In this document: one piece after another, positions 45,113 to 53,506 of the stretch
Numbering within the stretch: the stretch's first letter is position 1
Layout of the letters: each line of letters begins with the position of its first letter
Assembly (NCBI RefSeq): GCF_017639205.1
Contig: NZ_CP071139.1
Coordinates: forward strand, 5,641,501 to 5,705,500
DNA length: 64,000 bases
Reading direction: 5' to 3'
Source of the DNA: Streptomyces nojiriensis
GTDB lineage: Bacteria > Actinomycetota > Actinomycetes > Streptomycetales > Streptomycetaceae
Translations under genes and position numbers: made by a program
The notes under the pieces: generated by a model
Database searches by the model: none
Seen by the model: the letters and a program-made list of their open reading frames with translations, nothing else
What the model was told of the DNA's origin: nothing

Positions 45113-45126
45113 TTGAACGTGTTCAA
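45113..45126. promoter_or_regulatory. Palindrome TTGAAC-GT-GTTCAA upstream of GNAT gene
   Basis: Perfect 6-bp inverted repeat in the 190-bp gap between a minus-strand membrane gene and the GNAT gene, 76 bp before the GNAT start. It is a possible operator; the 2-base spacing does not fit the actinobacterial LexA box. Confidence 0.35.
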
Positions 45127-45201
45127 CACCGCCCCCGTGTCACCCGTAGGCCCCGGTGTCGGCGGCACGGTCCGGCCGTGGGGGCGTGGCACGATCGCGG
45201 G

Positions 45202-45753
45202 ATGGAGTACCGGTACGCCAGCGAGGCCGACGCGCCCGCCATGGCTGAGCTCTTCGCCGCCAACCACCACGACGCGCTGACGGAACGGCAGCGGGCGGAG
45301 CAGGGTTTCGTGCAGGGCCGCTTCGACGTCGGCGTGCTGCGGGCGATGGCCGGTGCGCGCGAGCTGCTGGTCGCGGACGACGCGGGCCGGATCGCCGGGC
45401 TGCTCGCGCTGTCGGCGCCCGAGGCTCTGGCCGACCCGTCGCCGCCGGTCGCGGGCCTGCTCCAGGCCCAGGAAGCCCTGGAGTGGCAGGGGCACCCGCT
45501 GGCCGAGGCGCGGTGGCTGCTCTACGGGCCGGTCGTGGTCGCCGCCGCGTACCGGGGGCGTGGTGTGGCCCGGGCGCTGTTCACCATGGGCGTGGCGGCG
45601 GCCTCGGAGCGTGCGGAAGCCGTGGTCGCCTTCATCGAGGCCGGGAACGTGCCGTCCTGGAAGGTGCACGTCGACGGCTTCGGCATGGTCCCGCTGGGCG
45701 ACTACGTCGCGGGCGGGCGCACGTACAGCGCGGTCGCCGCGCCGACGTTCTGA
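45202..45753 (+). CDS. GNAT family N-acetyltransferase
   Basis: 183-residue acetyltransferase. EYRYASEADAPAMAELFAAN opens the fold; LLYGPVVVAAAYRGRGVARALF is the acetyl-CoA pyrophosphate-binding motif A; VVAFIEAGNVPSWKVHVDGFGM is the C-terminal block. The substrate is not predictable. The frame is open far upstream, but the ATG at 45202 begins the canonical fold. Convergent with the F420-type oxidoreductase gene. Confidence 0.85.
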   Translation: MEYRYASEADAPAMAELFAANHHDALTERQRAEQGFVQGRFDVGVLRAMAGARELLVADDAGRIAGLLALSAPEALADPSPPVAGLLQAQEALEWQGHPLAEARWLLYGPVVVAAAYRGRGVARALFTMGVAAASERAEAVVAFIEAGNVPSWKVHVDGFGMVPLGDYVAGGRTYSAVAAPTF

Positions 45754-45784
45754 CCGTTCCGGGCCGGGCGGAGTGCTCGGTCGC

Positions 45785-46237
45785 TCAGACCGCGCGCTCC
45801 AGGATCACCAGCGGGATCTCGCGGGGCCGGGCCGCGGCGCGGTCCTCCTCGAACGGGGGCCACAGGGCCGTCATCATCTCCCAGTACACCTCCCGTTCCT
45901 GGGGCGTCGCGGTGCGCGCCCGCGCCGTGAAGGCGGCGGCGCCGACCTGGAGGCGGACCTCCGGGTGGGCGGTGAGGTTCCGGTACCAGCGGGGGTGCTC
46001 CAGGGCGCCGTAGCCGGAAGCCAGCACGATGTACCGGCCCGCGTCCTCGCCGTAGATCAGCGGGGTGCGGACGGCGCGGTCTCGGGTGCGGTCGAGCGTG
46101 GTCAGCAGGAGGGTGCGGACTCCGTGCCAGAGGTGCCCGTCGGCTCCCGCGGTGCTCACGTAGGCGCGTACGTGGTCGAGCCGCGGGCCGGGGTGCGGGT
46201 CGGTGGGGTGGTCCCAGTCGACATCGAGTGCGTGCAT
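45785..46237 (-). CDS. Deazaflavin (F420)-dependent nitroreductase/quinone reductase family
   Basis: 150 residues. The split-barrel fold typical of Ddn-like proteins is suggested by RTLLLTTLDRTRDRAVRTPLIYGEDAGRYIV-type strands (read in parts), the block ASGYGALEHPRWYRNLTAHPEVRLQVG, and a C-terminal YWEMMTALWPPFEEDRAAA with the reductase Tyr/Trp. Family members bind F420 and reduce quinones or nitro compounds. Divergent from the LysR regulator with a 106-bp shared region. Confidence 0.88.
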   Translation of the reverse strand: MHALDVDWDHPTDPHPGPRLDHVRAYVSTAGADGHLWHGVRTLLLTTLDRTRDRAVRTPLIYGEDAGRYIVLASGYGALEHPRWYRNLTAHPEVRLQVGAAAFTARARTATPQEREVYWEMMTALWPPFEEDRAAARPREIPLVILERAV

Positions 46238-46323
46238 TTTCCTGTCCTTAGGGTCGTGTCCCCCTTGCGGCTAACGAGCATTAACGATTCTGGATGCGCC
46301 CGACCCGTAGCGCATGCCCACAG

Positions 46324-46333
46324 GTCTGGACCA
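46324..46333. promoter_or_regulatory. DasR-type (dre-like) half-match before the LysR gene
   Basis: GGTCTGGACC, a 10-bp core identical to the core at the chitinase promoter (58015-58028, opposite strand). It sits 10 bases before the LysR start codon. The outer bases match only on one side, so it is a weaker candidate. Confidence 0.35.
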
Positions 46334-46343
46334 AGCTCGTCGT

Positions 46344-47279
46344 ATGGATCTGGAGCTGAGGCACCTCAAGATCGTCCGGGCCGTCGCCGACGCCGGGAGC
46401 CTGACGCGGGCCGCCACCGCGCTCGGCCTCGCGCAGCCCGCGCTCAGTACGCAGCTCAAACGCATCGAGCGGGCGCTGGGCGGGACGCTGTTCCTGCGGG
46501 GGCGCGACGGCGTACGGGCCACCGCGCTCGGTGAGCTGGTGCTGGAGCGGGCCAGGGTGCTGCTGCCCGCCGTGTGCGAGCTGCAGGAGGACGCCCGGCG
46601 GTTCGCCCGCCAGGGGGCGCACGGCTACCGGCTCGGCGGCACGCACGGACCGCTGCTCGGCGGGCTCGTGGACCGGCTCGCCCATGAGGAATCCGGCGTG
46701 CCCGTGTCCACGTACACCTCCTGGTCGGAGAAGGAGGTCGCCGCCGGCGTCGCCGACGGCCGCCTGGACTTCGCGCTGGTCGGGGTCTGCGGGGAGAGCG
46801 TGCCGCCCGAGCCGGGGCGCCTGGCCTGGATGGGGGTGGCGCGCGACCCCGTGCACGTGATGCTGGCCGAGGACCATCCCCTCGCCCTGGCCGCGCGCAC
46901 CGGGATCGAGCTGGCCGAGCTGGCCGCCGAGGCGTGGACGGACGTCCCCGGCGACGGGTGTTTCGGCGACTGCTTCGCCGCGGCCTGCGTACGGGCCGGT
47001 TTCACGCCCGCCTGCGTCTACGAGACCGACACCGCCTCGTGCGTGCACCTGGTGCAGGTGGGGCGGGCGGTCGGGCTGTGCCGGGCCACGTTCCCGGTGA
47101 CCCCGGGGGTGGTCACGCGGCCCCTTGCCGGGACCCCGCTCGTCTGGCGGCACCTGCTGGGCTGGCACCCTGCGGCGCGGGTCGCCGCGCGGGCTGCCGG
47201 GGTGCTGGGCCATGCGCGGGCTGCGCATGCGGAGGCCCTGGTGCGGTCGGCCGGAGGCGTTGCCTTGCCGGCGGCCTAG
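46344..47279 (+). CDS. LysR-family transcriptional regulator
   Basis: 311 residues. The N-terminal winged helix (1-65) has ELRHLKIVRAVADAGSLTRA and LGLAQPALSTQLKRIERALG; the effector-binding domain (about 90-295) follows with FALVGVCGESVPPEP. The ATG at 46344 starts the canonical HTH; the frame is open 10 codons more. By LysR habit it probably controls itself and the divergent F420-type oxidoreductase. Effector unknown. Confidence 0.92.
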   Translation: MDLELRHLKIVRAVADAGSLTRAATALGLAQPALSTQLKRIERALGGTLFLRGRDGVRATALGELVLERARVLLPAVCELQEDARRFARQGAHGYRLGGTHGPLLGGLVDRLAHEESGVPVSTYTSWSEKEVAAGVADGRLDFALVGVCGESVPPEPGRLAWMGVARDPVHVMLAEDHPLALAARTGIELAELAAEAWTDVPGDGCFGDCFAAACVRAGFTPACVYETDTASCVHLVQVGRAVGLCRATFPVTPGVVTRPLAGTPLVWRHLLGWHPAARVAARAAGVLGHARAAHAEALVRSAGGVALPAA

Positions 47280-47330
47280 CCGGGCACCGGGCGGGTGCGG
47301 CGCCGCTGCGGGGGCGCTGCCCCCGAGCCC

Positions 47331-47470
47331 CCGCGCCTCAAACGCCGGCGGGGCTGGGAGATCGGGGCTCCGCCCCGGACCCCGCGCCTCAAACGCCGGC
47401 GGGGCTGGATCATGCCGACGGGGGCTGGAGGGGTGTCGGCGGGGCTGGAGGGGTGTCGGCAGGGCTGGAG
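47331..47470. repeat. Dispersed intergenic repeat, copies 2 and 3, plus 20-bp tandem repeat
   Basis: The 27-bp element with core GCGCCTCAAACGCCGGCG occurs twice in direct order (47331-47357 and 47382-47408, 51 bp apart). A 20-bp unit GGGGCTGGAGGGGTGTCGGC then follows twice (47421-47440, 47441-47460) with a partial third copy. It fills the 250-bp gap between the convergent LysR gene and the small gene at 47531. Confidence 0.85.
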
Positions 47471-47530
47471 TGGGGACGCCCCCGGCGGGGCCGGGGGCGG
47501 TTGCGGCAGTCCTCGGGCGGTTTGCCGTGG

Positions 47531-47716
47531 CTACGGCAGGTAGCGCTCGATGACCTGCGGGCCCTCCTTCTCCATGAGCTTCCGGGCCTTCTCGATCCGC
47601 TCCGGAGTCGGGTCGTGGCCGGTCACCATCACGAGGTCCTCGGGGTCGTACGGCCGTTCCCCGCCCGTGAAGAGCCGGTCCGACCGTGTGGGCTGCTCGT
47701 CGGGTTCACTGACCAT
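47531..47716 (-). CDS. Small charged protein of unknown function
   Basis: 61 residues, soluble, charged: DEQPTRSDRLFTGGERPYDPED then VMVTGHDPTPERIEKARKLM. The AGGAGG ribosome site 6 bases before the ATG at 47716 is near perfect, which supports expression. No family recognised; no membrane segment. Confidence 0.7.
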   Translation of the reverse strand: MVSEPDEQPTRSDRLFTGGERPYDPEDLVMVTGHDPTPERIEKARKLMEKEGPQVIERYLP

Positions 47717-47865
47717 CGCGTACCTCCTACGGTTTCCCCTGGCCCCATCCTCCGGCCGCCGCCCCATGAACGCACCTCGACCGTGCGCGGGCCGCCGGAC
47801 GGCCCCGGGCATAACACCGGGGCAGGGGTCAACCGGCAGCTCCCGTACGACGGTTCGGATTTCTA

Positions 47866-47899
47866 CGGTTTCCGCAGACCCCCACCGGAAACCGAGGAG
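47866..47899 (+). promoter_or_regulatory. Leader hairpin abutting the ribosome site of the secreted protease
   Basis: Perfect 9-bp stem CGGTTTCCG (47866-47874) / CGGAAACCG (47886-47894) with an 11-base loop; its 3' arm runs directly into the Shine-Dalgarno GAGGAG (about 47894-47899), 8 bases before the start. It could hinder or time translation, or stabilise the mRNA. Confidence 0.5.
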
Positions 47900-47906
47900 A
47901 TCCCCC

Positions 47907-49256
47907 ATGCCCAAGCGACACGCCCGCGCGGCGTGTACCGCCCTGGCCGCCGCCGGGCTGCTGCTGGCCGGGACCGGCGGCGCCATCGCCGATTCCGCCC
48001 CCGCCGCGCCCTCCGCGGCGGCCACCCTGCGTACCGCCGACGCCCCGCCCGAGCTGCTCGCCGCGATGCAGCGCGACCTCGGCCTGACCCCCACGCAGGC
48101 CAAGGCGCGCCTGGCCCACGAGGCCGAGGCGGGGGCCGCCGCCGCCCGGCTGCGCGACCGGCTCGGCACCGCCTTCGCCGGGGCCTGGGTGGACGGGGCC
48201 GACGCCGGCACCCTCACCGTGGCCACCACCCGGGCCGCCGACACCGCCGCGATACGGGCCGGCGGGGCCCGGGCGAAGCTGGTCGGCCGCACCCTGGCCG
48301 ACCTGGACGCCGCCCGGGCGGCACTGGACCGGGCCGCCGGCCCCGCGACCCCGGTCCGCTACGTCGACCCGCGCTCCAACACCCTCGTCGTCGAGGAGGC
48401 CGAGGCGGGGGCGGCGGCCGCGCTGCTGGCCGCCACCGGGACCGACCCGGCCGGTGTCACGGTGGTCCGTACGGCCGGCGCCCCGCGCCCGCTGTACGAC
48501 CTGCGCGGCGGGGACGCGTACTACATGAACGGCAGCGGCCGCTGCTCCGTCGGCTTCCCCGTCACCAAGGGCTCCGTGAACGGCTTCGCCACCGCAGGGC
48601 ACTGCGGGCGCGCCGGAACCGGCACCAGCGGCTTCAACCAGGTGGCCCAGGGCTCCTTCCAGGCCTCGGTCTTCCCCGGCAACGACATGGCCTGGGTGGC
48701 CGCGAACACCCAGTGGACCGCGACCCCGTACGTGAAGGGCAGCGGCGGCGCGAACGTGCAGGTCACCGGCTCGGTGCTGCAGCCGGTCGGAGCCTCGGTA
48801 TGCCGCTCCGGATCGACCACCGGATGGCACTGCGGCACGATCCAGCAGCACGACACCAGCGTCACCTACCCCGAGGGCACCATCTCCGGCGTGACCCGTA
48901 CGACCGTCTGCGCCGAGCCGGGCGACTCGGGCGGCTCCTACATCTCCGGGAGCCAGGCCCAGGGCGTCACCTCGGGCGGCTCCGGCAACTGCTCCGGCGG
49001 CGGGACCACCTTCTTCCAGCCGCTGAACCCGATCCTGTCCGCGTACGGACTGACCCTCAAGGTCGGCGGCAGCGACCCCGGTCCGGGCCCCGGCCCCGGT
49101 GACCCCGAGCCGGGCGGCACTTGGAAGGCGGGCACCGTCTACGCGGCCGGCGCCACCGTCACGTACGGCGGTTCGGCCTACCGCTGCCTGCAGGGCCACC
49201 AGGCCCAGACGGGCTGGGAGCCGCCGAACGTCCCGGCGCTCTGGCAGCGGGTCTGA
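47907..49256 (+). CDS. Secreted streptogrisin-type serine protease with chitin-binding domain
   Basis: 449 residues. A signal peptide ends near residue 29 (GAIADS). An alpha-lytic-type prodomain (about 45-195) precedes the mature S1 protease (from about 198). The catalytic triad is His232 in ATAGHCG, Asp260 in GNDMAWV and Ser341 in PGDSGGSY; six cysteines can pair. A Gly/Pro linker (390-404) leads to a CBM5/12-type chitin-binding domain (405-449) with WKAGTVYAAGATVTY and WEPP. This is the layout of streptogrisin C. It should digest protein bound to chitin, such as fungal wall or insect cuticle. GAGGAG precedes the ATG. Confidence 0.92.
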   Translation: MPKRHARAACTALAAAGLLLAGTGGAIADSAPAAPSAAATLRTADAPPELLAAMQRDLGLTPTQAKARLAHEAEAGAAAARLRDRLGTAFAGAWVDGADAGTLTVATTRAADTAAIRAGGARAKLVGRTLADLDAARAALDRAAGPATPVRYVDPRSNTLVVEEAEAGAAAALLAATGTDPAGVTVVRTAGAPRPLYDLRGGDAYYMNGSGRCSVGFPVTKGSVNGFATAGHCGRAGTGTSGFNQVAQGSFQASVFPGNDMAWVAANTQWTATPYVKGSGGANVQVTGSVLQPVGASVCRSGSTTGWHCGTIQQHDTSVTYPEGTISGVTRTTVCAEPGDSGGSYISGSQAQGVTSGGSGNCSGGGTTFFQPLNPILSAYGLTLKVGGSDPGPGPGPGDPEPGGTWKAGTVYAAGATVTYGGSAYRCLQGHQAQTGWEPPNVPALWQRV

Positions 49257-49279
49257 CCGGCCTCGCGAGGCCGCGAACC

Positions 49280-49314
49280 GGTGCCGTGACTGCCAAGGGG
49301 GGAGTCACGGCACC
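49280..49314 (+). terminator. Terminator after the secreted protease
   Basis: Perfect 12-bp stem GGTGCCGTGACT (49280-49291) / AGTCACGGCACC (49303-49314) with an 11-base G-rich loop, between convergent genes. Confidence 0.8.
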
Positions 49315-49337
49315 ACCGCGTGCGCGCGGGACACGGG

Positions 49338-50363
49338 TCAGACGAGGACCGCCGCCAGCGTGCCGAGCCCGCCGAGGACGGTGAGCAGGGCGCAGATGGA
49401 CAGGTTCACGATCCGGTGCTCCCAGAAGACCGCGACGAACTCGCGGATGGTGGCGCTCGGCCAGTAGTACTTCGCGGTGGGCGAGCCCAGCACCTGCCCG
49501 TTGACGCCGGTCTTGCGGGCCAGCATCGCCGCCCGGAACGCGTGGAAGTTGTTGGTGACCACCACGCACCGGTAGGCCGGGTCGTGCGCCGTCATGATGT
49601 TCCGGCTGAAGAGCATGTTCTCCTCGGTCGTGGTGGAGCGGTCCTCCAGCACGACGTGCTGCTCGGGCACGCCCTGCGCGATCAGCCAGTCCGCCATCGC
49701 CCGGGCCTCGGAGACCTTCTCGTCCGATCCCTTGCCGCCCGAGACCAGGAGCACCGGCGGCCGGCCGCTCCGGGCCAGCTGGGCCTCGTAGATCTGCTGC
49801 CCCTTGCGCAGGCGGGAGGCCAGCAGCGGCGGCACGCGGTCGCCGCCGATCAGGCCCGAGCCCAGCATGACCACGTGGTCGACGTCGCCGCGCACCTTGA
49901 TCCGGCCGTAGAGGAAGGCGTAGCCGAGGAAGCAGAAGAAGACGAAGGAGACGTAGCCGGCGACCACGGTGACCGTGCCGGCGATGCCGCCGAGGAGGGG
50001 GGAGCCGACCACGCCGACGAGGATCAGCAGCGCGAGCAGCGCGAAGATCGTGAGGCCCGTGAGCATCGACAGCAGGTTGGCCGGCCGGAAGCCCTCCTTG
50101 CGGATCATGACCATGCCGTTGCGGACGAGGAAGACGCCCAGCCCGAGGAAGCCGAACGCGGGCGAGGCGAAGGCGAGGACGACGACCGTGATCGCCGCCC
50201 AGGTGGGCAGTTTGCCCACCTGGAGGAACAGGGCGGAGAACGCGCTGAGGAAAGTCAGCCCCAGGAGCACGGCGTTGCTGAAGCGGCGCCGGTCCTGCCG
50301 GACACTGATGCAGAAGGCGAGGAAGAGCACGGCGGCAAGCGCGAAGGCGACCATGCCGCCCAT
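49338..50363 (-). CDS. YdcF/DUF218 family membrane protein
   Basis: 341 residues. Four or five membrane helices (about 1-140) precede the DUF218 domain (about 155-310) with VVMLGSGLIGGDRVPPLLASR, LLVSGGKGSDEKVSEA and LEDRSTTTEENMLFS, and a final membrane helix closes the protein. Family members (SanA, YdcF, ElyC) act in envelope biogenesis; the reaction is not settled. The start is ATG 50363 or 50354; ribosome sites are weak for both. Confidence 0.88.
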   Translation of the reverse strand: MGGMVAFALAAVLFLAFCISVRQDRRRFSNAVLLGLTFLSAFSALFLQVGKLPTWAAITVVVLAFASPAFGFLGLGVFLVRNGMVMIRKEGFRPANLLSMLTGLTIFALLALLILVGVVGSPLLGGIAGTVTVVAGYVSFVFFCFLGYAFLYGRIKVRGDVDHVVMLGSGLIGGDRVPPLLASRLRKGQQIYEAQLARSGRPPVLLVSGGKGSDEKVSEARAMADWLIAQGVPEQHVVLEDRSTTTEENMLFSRNIMTAHDPAYRCVVVTNNFHAFRAAMLARKTGVNGQVLGSPTAKYYWPSATIREFVAVFWEHRIVNLSICALLTVLGGLGTLAAVLV

Positions 50364-50377
50364 CGTAGATGTCCGAT

Positions 50378-51961
50378 TTACCGAAGATCGCGGGCGGTTC
50401 GGCGCACCGCGCGCCCGGCCAGCACGTCCGTCCGGCGTCCGTCGCACAGCACGAAACGCCCGTCGATCAGGACGTGCGGGATCCCGGTCGGCAGCACGCG
50501 CGGCCGCTCGTACGTGGACCCGGCCGCGACCGTGTCCGGGTCGAAGAGGACGAGGTCGGCGCGGTACCCCACGCGGACCAGCCCCCGGTCGGGCAGCCGC
50601 AGGCGCGCCGCGGGGCGCCCGGCCAGGTGCGCCACGCACTCCTCCAGGGAGAGCAGGCCGAGTTCGCGGACGTAGTGGCCGAGGTAGTGGGGGAAGGTGC
50701 CGTAGGCGCGCGGATGCGGTTTCGCGCCCTGGAGGATGCCGTCGGAGCCGCCGGTGTGGACCCGGTGACGCATGATCGCCCGGACGTTCTCCTCGTGGCC
50801 GACGTGCTGGAGGACCGTCGGCGCGAGCCGGTCGCCGAGCAGGAGCCCGCGGGCGGTCTCCCAGCCGTCCAGGCGCCTGCCGACGTACGGGCCGTAGGCG
50901 GGGTCGGCGGTGCCCGAGATCTCGATGGTCGACCAGTCGACGGGGACCCCGTGGCAGCCGTCGGAGCCCTCGGTCTCCAGCGCGTGGCGGATCCGTTCGG
51001 CCTGGGCGTCGTCGCGCAGCCGCGCCAGGACCGCCTCCGGGCCGCCCTCGTGCGCCCAACCGGGCAGGAGCGCGGCGAGGGTGGTGCAGCCGGGGGTGTA
51101 CGGGTAGCTGTCGAGGGTGATGTCGACGCCCTCGGCCAGGGCCGCGTCGAGCAGGTCGAGCAGTTCGCCGGCCCGGCCCCGGTTCTCGCCGAAGTTCATG
51201 GTGGCGTGCGCGAGGTGCAGGGCGCAGCCGGCCTCCCGGGCGAGGGCGACCATCTCGGCGTAGGCGGCCGGCGCGCCCCGGCCGTAACTGCGGTGGTGGG
51301 GGCAGTAGTAGCCGCCGTACCGGGCCACGACCCGGCACAACTCGGTCAGTTCGGCCCCGGTGGCGTACATGCCGGGGGTGTAGGTGAGGCCGGAGGACAT
51401 GCCGACGGCGCCCTCGGCGAGGCCCTCGGCGACGAGCTGCCGCATCCGGTCCAGCTCGGCCGCGGTCGCCGGGCGGTCGTCCCAGCCGAGGGCGTACGCG
51501 CGGACCGTGCCCTGGGGGACCAGGTAGGCGGCGTTGACGGCCACGCCCTGACCGCCGTGGGCCCGGTCCAGCCGGTCGAGGTACCCGCCGACCGTGCGCC
51601 AGTCGAAGTCGACGTCGTCGCCGGGACCGTTCCAGCCGGCGATGGCGGCCCGGACCTCGCCGAGGGTCCGGTCGTCGACGGGCGCGTACGACAGGCCGTC
51701 CTGGCCGAGGACTTCGAGGGTCACGCCCTGCGCCGCCTTCGCGCTGTGGTCCGGGTCGCGGAGCAGGGCGAGGTCGCTGTGGGCGTGCATGTCGACGAAG
51801 CCCGGGGCGAGGGCGAGGCCGTGCGCGTCGAGGGTCCGGCGCCCGCCGCCCGGGAGCCGGCCGATCTCGGTGATCCGGCCCTCGTGGACGCCGACGTCGG
51901 CGGTGTACGAGGGCCCGCCCGTGCCGTCGACGACGCGGGCCCCCCGGATGACCAGGTCCAC
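50378..51961 (-). CDS. N-acyl-D-amino-acid deacylase / D-aminoacylase family amidohydrolase
   Basis: 527 residues. The metal-dependent amidohydrolase fold opens with LVIRGARVVDGTGGP and the metal site GFVDMHAHSDLALL. Family blocks VGMSSGLTYTPGMYA, LHLAHATMNFG and HTGGSDGILQGAKPHPRAYG follow; the last holds a catalytic Asp. It should hydrolyse N-acyl-D-amino acids to free D-amino acids. Its ATG at 51961 is 10 bases after the stop of the D-serine dehydratase-like gene, so both are in one unit, with the dehydratase first. Confidence 0.9.
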   Translation of the reverse strand: MDLVIRGARVVDGTGGPSYTADVGVHEGRITEIGRLPGGGRRTLDAHGLALAPGFVDMHAHSDLALLRDPDHSAKAAQGVTLEVLGQDGLSYAPVDDRTLGEVRAAIAGWNGPGDDVDFDWRTVGGYLDRLDRAHGGQGVAVNAAYLVPQGTVRAYALGWDDRPATAAELDRMRQLVAEGLAEGAVGMSSGLTYTPGMYATGAELTELCRVVARYGGYYCPHHRSYGRGAPAAYAEMVALAREAGCALHLAHATMNFGENRGRAGELLDLLDAALAEGVDITLDSYPYTPGCTTLAALLPGWAHEGGPEAVLARLRDDAQAERIRHALETEGSDGCHGVPVDWSTIEISGTADPAYGPYVGRRLDGWETARGLLLGDRLAPTVLQHVGHEENVRAIMRHRVHTGGSDGILQGAKPHPRAYGTFPHYLGHYVRELGLLSLEECVAHLAGRPAARLRLPDRGLVRVGYRADLVLFDPDTVAAGSTYERPRVLPTGIPHVLIDGRFVLCDGRRTDVLAGRAVRRTARDLR

Positions 51962-51971
51962 CGGCCGGTGC

Positions 51972-53258
51972 CTAGAAGAAGGTGCGGACGTAGTCGGTGA
52001 CGGCGCCGTCGGCCTGCACGACCGGGATCAGCGGCCACTTCTCGAAGATCGTGCAGGGGTGGGACATGCCGAGGGCCACCCAGTCGCCCACCTGCACGTC
52101 CTCGGCCGAGTCGGTCTCCAGCCAGGCGTGCTGGTCGGACAGCTTGACCACGCGGACGCCGGCGGCGGGGCGCTCCGCGCCGGTGAGGGCGTCGCGGACC
52201 AGCTCGGCCTCGGGCAGCCCCAGGTCGTAGGCGATGTCGCGCTTGCCCGCGTTGACGAAGGCCTGGGTGGGGGAGGGGCGGGAGACGACCTGGGTCCACA
52301 GCCGGAACGCCGGGCGCAGACCGCCCTCCTCCGGGTGCCGGTTGAAGGGGGTCAGCCGGGTGTACCAGCCGTGGTCGTGGGAGACGTACGCGCCCGAGCG
52401 CAGCAGCTTGAGGACCGGGCGGGAGAGCTCCGGGAGCTCGGCGAACACGTCGGCGACCGCGTCGAACCAGGCCGAGCCGCCGGCGCTGACGACGATCTCG
52501 TCGAGGTCCGCCGGGAAGCGGCCGGCCTTGTCGAACTCGACGGCGAGCGCGGTGAGCCGGCGCAGGTACGCGTGGACGGAGTCGGGGTCGGCGCCGGGGA
52601 CCTCGGCCTCGTAGCCGCCCATGCCGACGAGGCGCAGGGTGGCGGTGGCGGCGACCGCGTCGGCGACGGCGCGGCAGTCCTCGTCGCTGCGGGCCCCGGT
52701 ACGGGCGCCCTCGCCGGCGCCGAGCTCGACGACGACGTCGATGACGGCGGCCGAGTCGCGCAGGGCGCGGTCCATGAGGTGGACCCCGCGGACGGAGTCG
52801 ACGTAGCAGACGAAGCGGAACTCGGGGTCGGCGGCGAGCTCGCCGGCCACCCAGCGCAGGGCGGCGGGATCGACGAGCTCGTTGGCGAGGAAGATCCGCT
52901 GGATGCCGAAGGCGCGGTAGACGCGGGCCTGGTGGGGGACGGCGGCGGTGATGCCCCACGCGCCGTGCTCCAGCTGGCGCCGGAAGAGCTGCGGGGACAT
53001 GCAGGTCTTGCCGTGCGGGGCGAAGGCCAGGTCGTGACGGGCGGCGTAGGCGCCGAGCGCGGCGAGGTTGTGCTCCAGCGCGTCCGCGTCGAGGGTCAGG
53101 ACGGGGGTGGTGAAGCCGCCGGTGTACAGGTCGCGGCGCTCGGCGGCGAGCCGGCCGACGGTGAGGCCGTGCGTCTGGGCGTCCGGGGGCAGGCCTTTGA
53201 ACCGGTGGTCGACCGGCTCGTCGGCGAGGTCCTTGACGGGGTCGCTGTCGCTGGCCAT
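51972..53258 (-). CDS. D-serine dehydratase-like / amino-acid deaminase, fold-III PLP enzyme
   Basis: 428 residues. The N-terminal alanine-racemase-like barrel (about 50-290) has the PLP lysine in FAPHGKTCMSP and FTTPVLTLDADALEHNL. The C-terminal DSD1-type beta domain has HDHGWYTRLTPF and MSHPCTIFEKWPLIPVV, whose His and Cys bind zinc in the eukaryotic enzyme. It probably eliminates water and ammonia from D-serine or D-threonine. The ATG at 53258 has GGGAGG upstream; the longer frame crosses the predicted promoter. A promoter and operator lie just upstream. Confidence 0.85.
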   Translation of the reverse strand: MASDSDPVKDLADEPVDHRFKGLPPDAQTHGLTVGRLAAERRDLYTGGFTTPVLTLDADALEHNLAALGAYAARHDLAFAPHGKTCMSPQLFRRQLEHGAWGITAAVPHQARVYRAFGIQRIFLANELVDPAALRWVAGELAADPEFRFVCYVDSVRGVHLMDRALRDSAAVIDVVVELGAGEGARTGARSDEDCRAVADAVAATATLRLVGMGGYEAEVPGADPDSVHAYLRRLTALAVEFDKAGRFPADLDEIVVSAGGSAWFDAVADVFAELPELSRPVLKLLRSGAYVSHDHGWYTRLTPFNRHPEEGGLRPAFRLWTQVVSRPSPTQAFVNAGKRDIAYDLGLPEAELVRDALTGAERPAAGVRVVKLSDQHAWLETDSAEDVQVGDWVALGMSHPCTIFEKWPLIPVVQADGAVTDYVRTFF

Positions 53259-53290
53259 GCGGGGTGCCTCCCGGTTGTGTTGCGTGAGCT

Positions 53291-53304
53291 GCAACGGCCG
53301 TTGC
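53291..53304. promoter_or_regulatory. Operator candidate for the IclR regulator
   Basis: GCAACGGCCGTTGC, a perfect 14-bp palindrome, within direct repeats TTGCGTG (53279-53285 and 53301-53307). It overlaps the predicted early transcribed region of the D-serine dehydratase promoter and lies between it and the divergent IclR gene, a classic repressor position. Confidence 0.5.
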
Positions 53305-53320
53305 GTGTGCAGCTGCATGC

Positions 53321-53349
53321 TGTCTAACATCCGTGTGACGCCGGGTCAA
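53321..53349 (-). promoter_or_regulatory. Promoter of the D-serine dehydratase/deacylase unit
   Basis: On the minus strand, -35 TTGACC (53344-53349), exactly 17 bases, -10 TAGACA (53321-53326), close to the Streptomyces vegetative consensus. Predicted start near 53314, 56 bases before the ATG at 53258. Confidence 0.65.
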
Positions 53350-53366
53350 CGTGCGGCGCCGCTGCC

Positions 53367-53410
53367 GGGGCTCCGCCCCGGACCCCGCGCCTCAACGCCG
53401 GCGGGGCTGG
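53367..53410. repeat. Dispersed intergenic repeat, copy 4
   Basis: Same element as at 9731 and 47331: GGGGCTCCGCCCC, then GACCCC, then the core GCGCCTCAACGCCGGCG (one A fewer) and GGGCTGG. It lies just upstream of the IclR gene promoter region and the minus-strand promoter. Confidence 0.8.
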
Positions 53411-53506
53411 ATCTGAGCCGGCGCGAGCCTTGGGGTCCGGCGCAGCCACGTCTAGCCTCGCCGGCGGAGCCGGTGTTTGCAGTGACGGTCACGAAAGGGA
53501 CGCGGC

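Noticed and set aside
45113..45126. TTGAAC-GT-GTTCAA as a LexA (SOS) box
   Set aside because: Actinobacterial SOS boxes have GAAC and GTTC four bases apart; here only two bases separate them.
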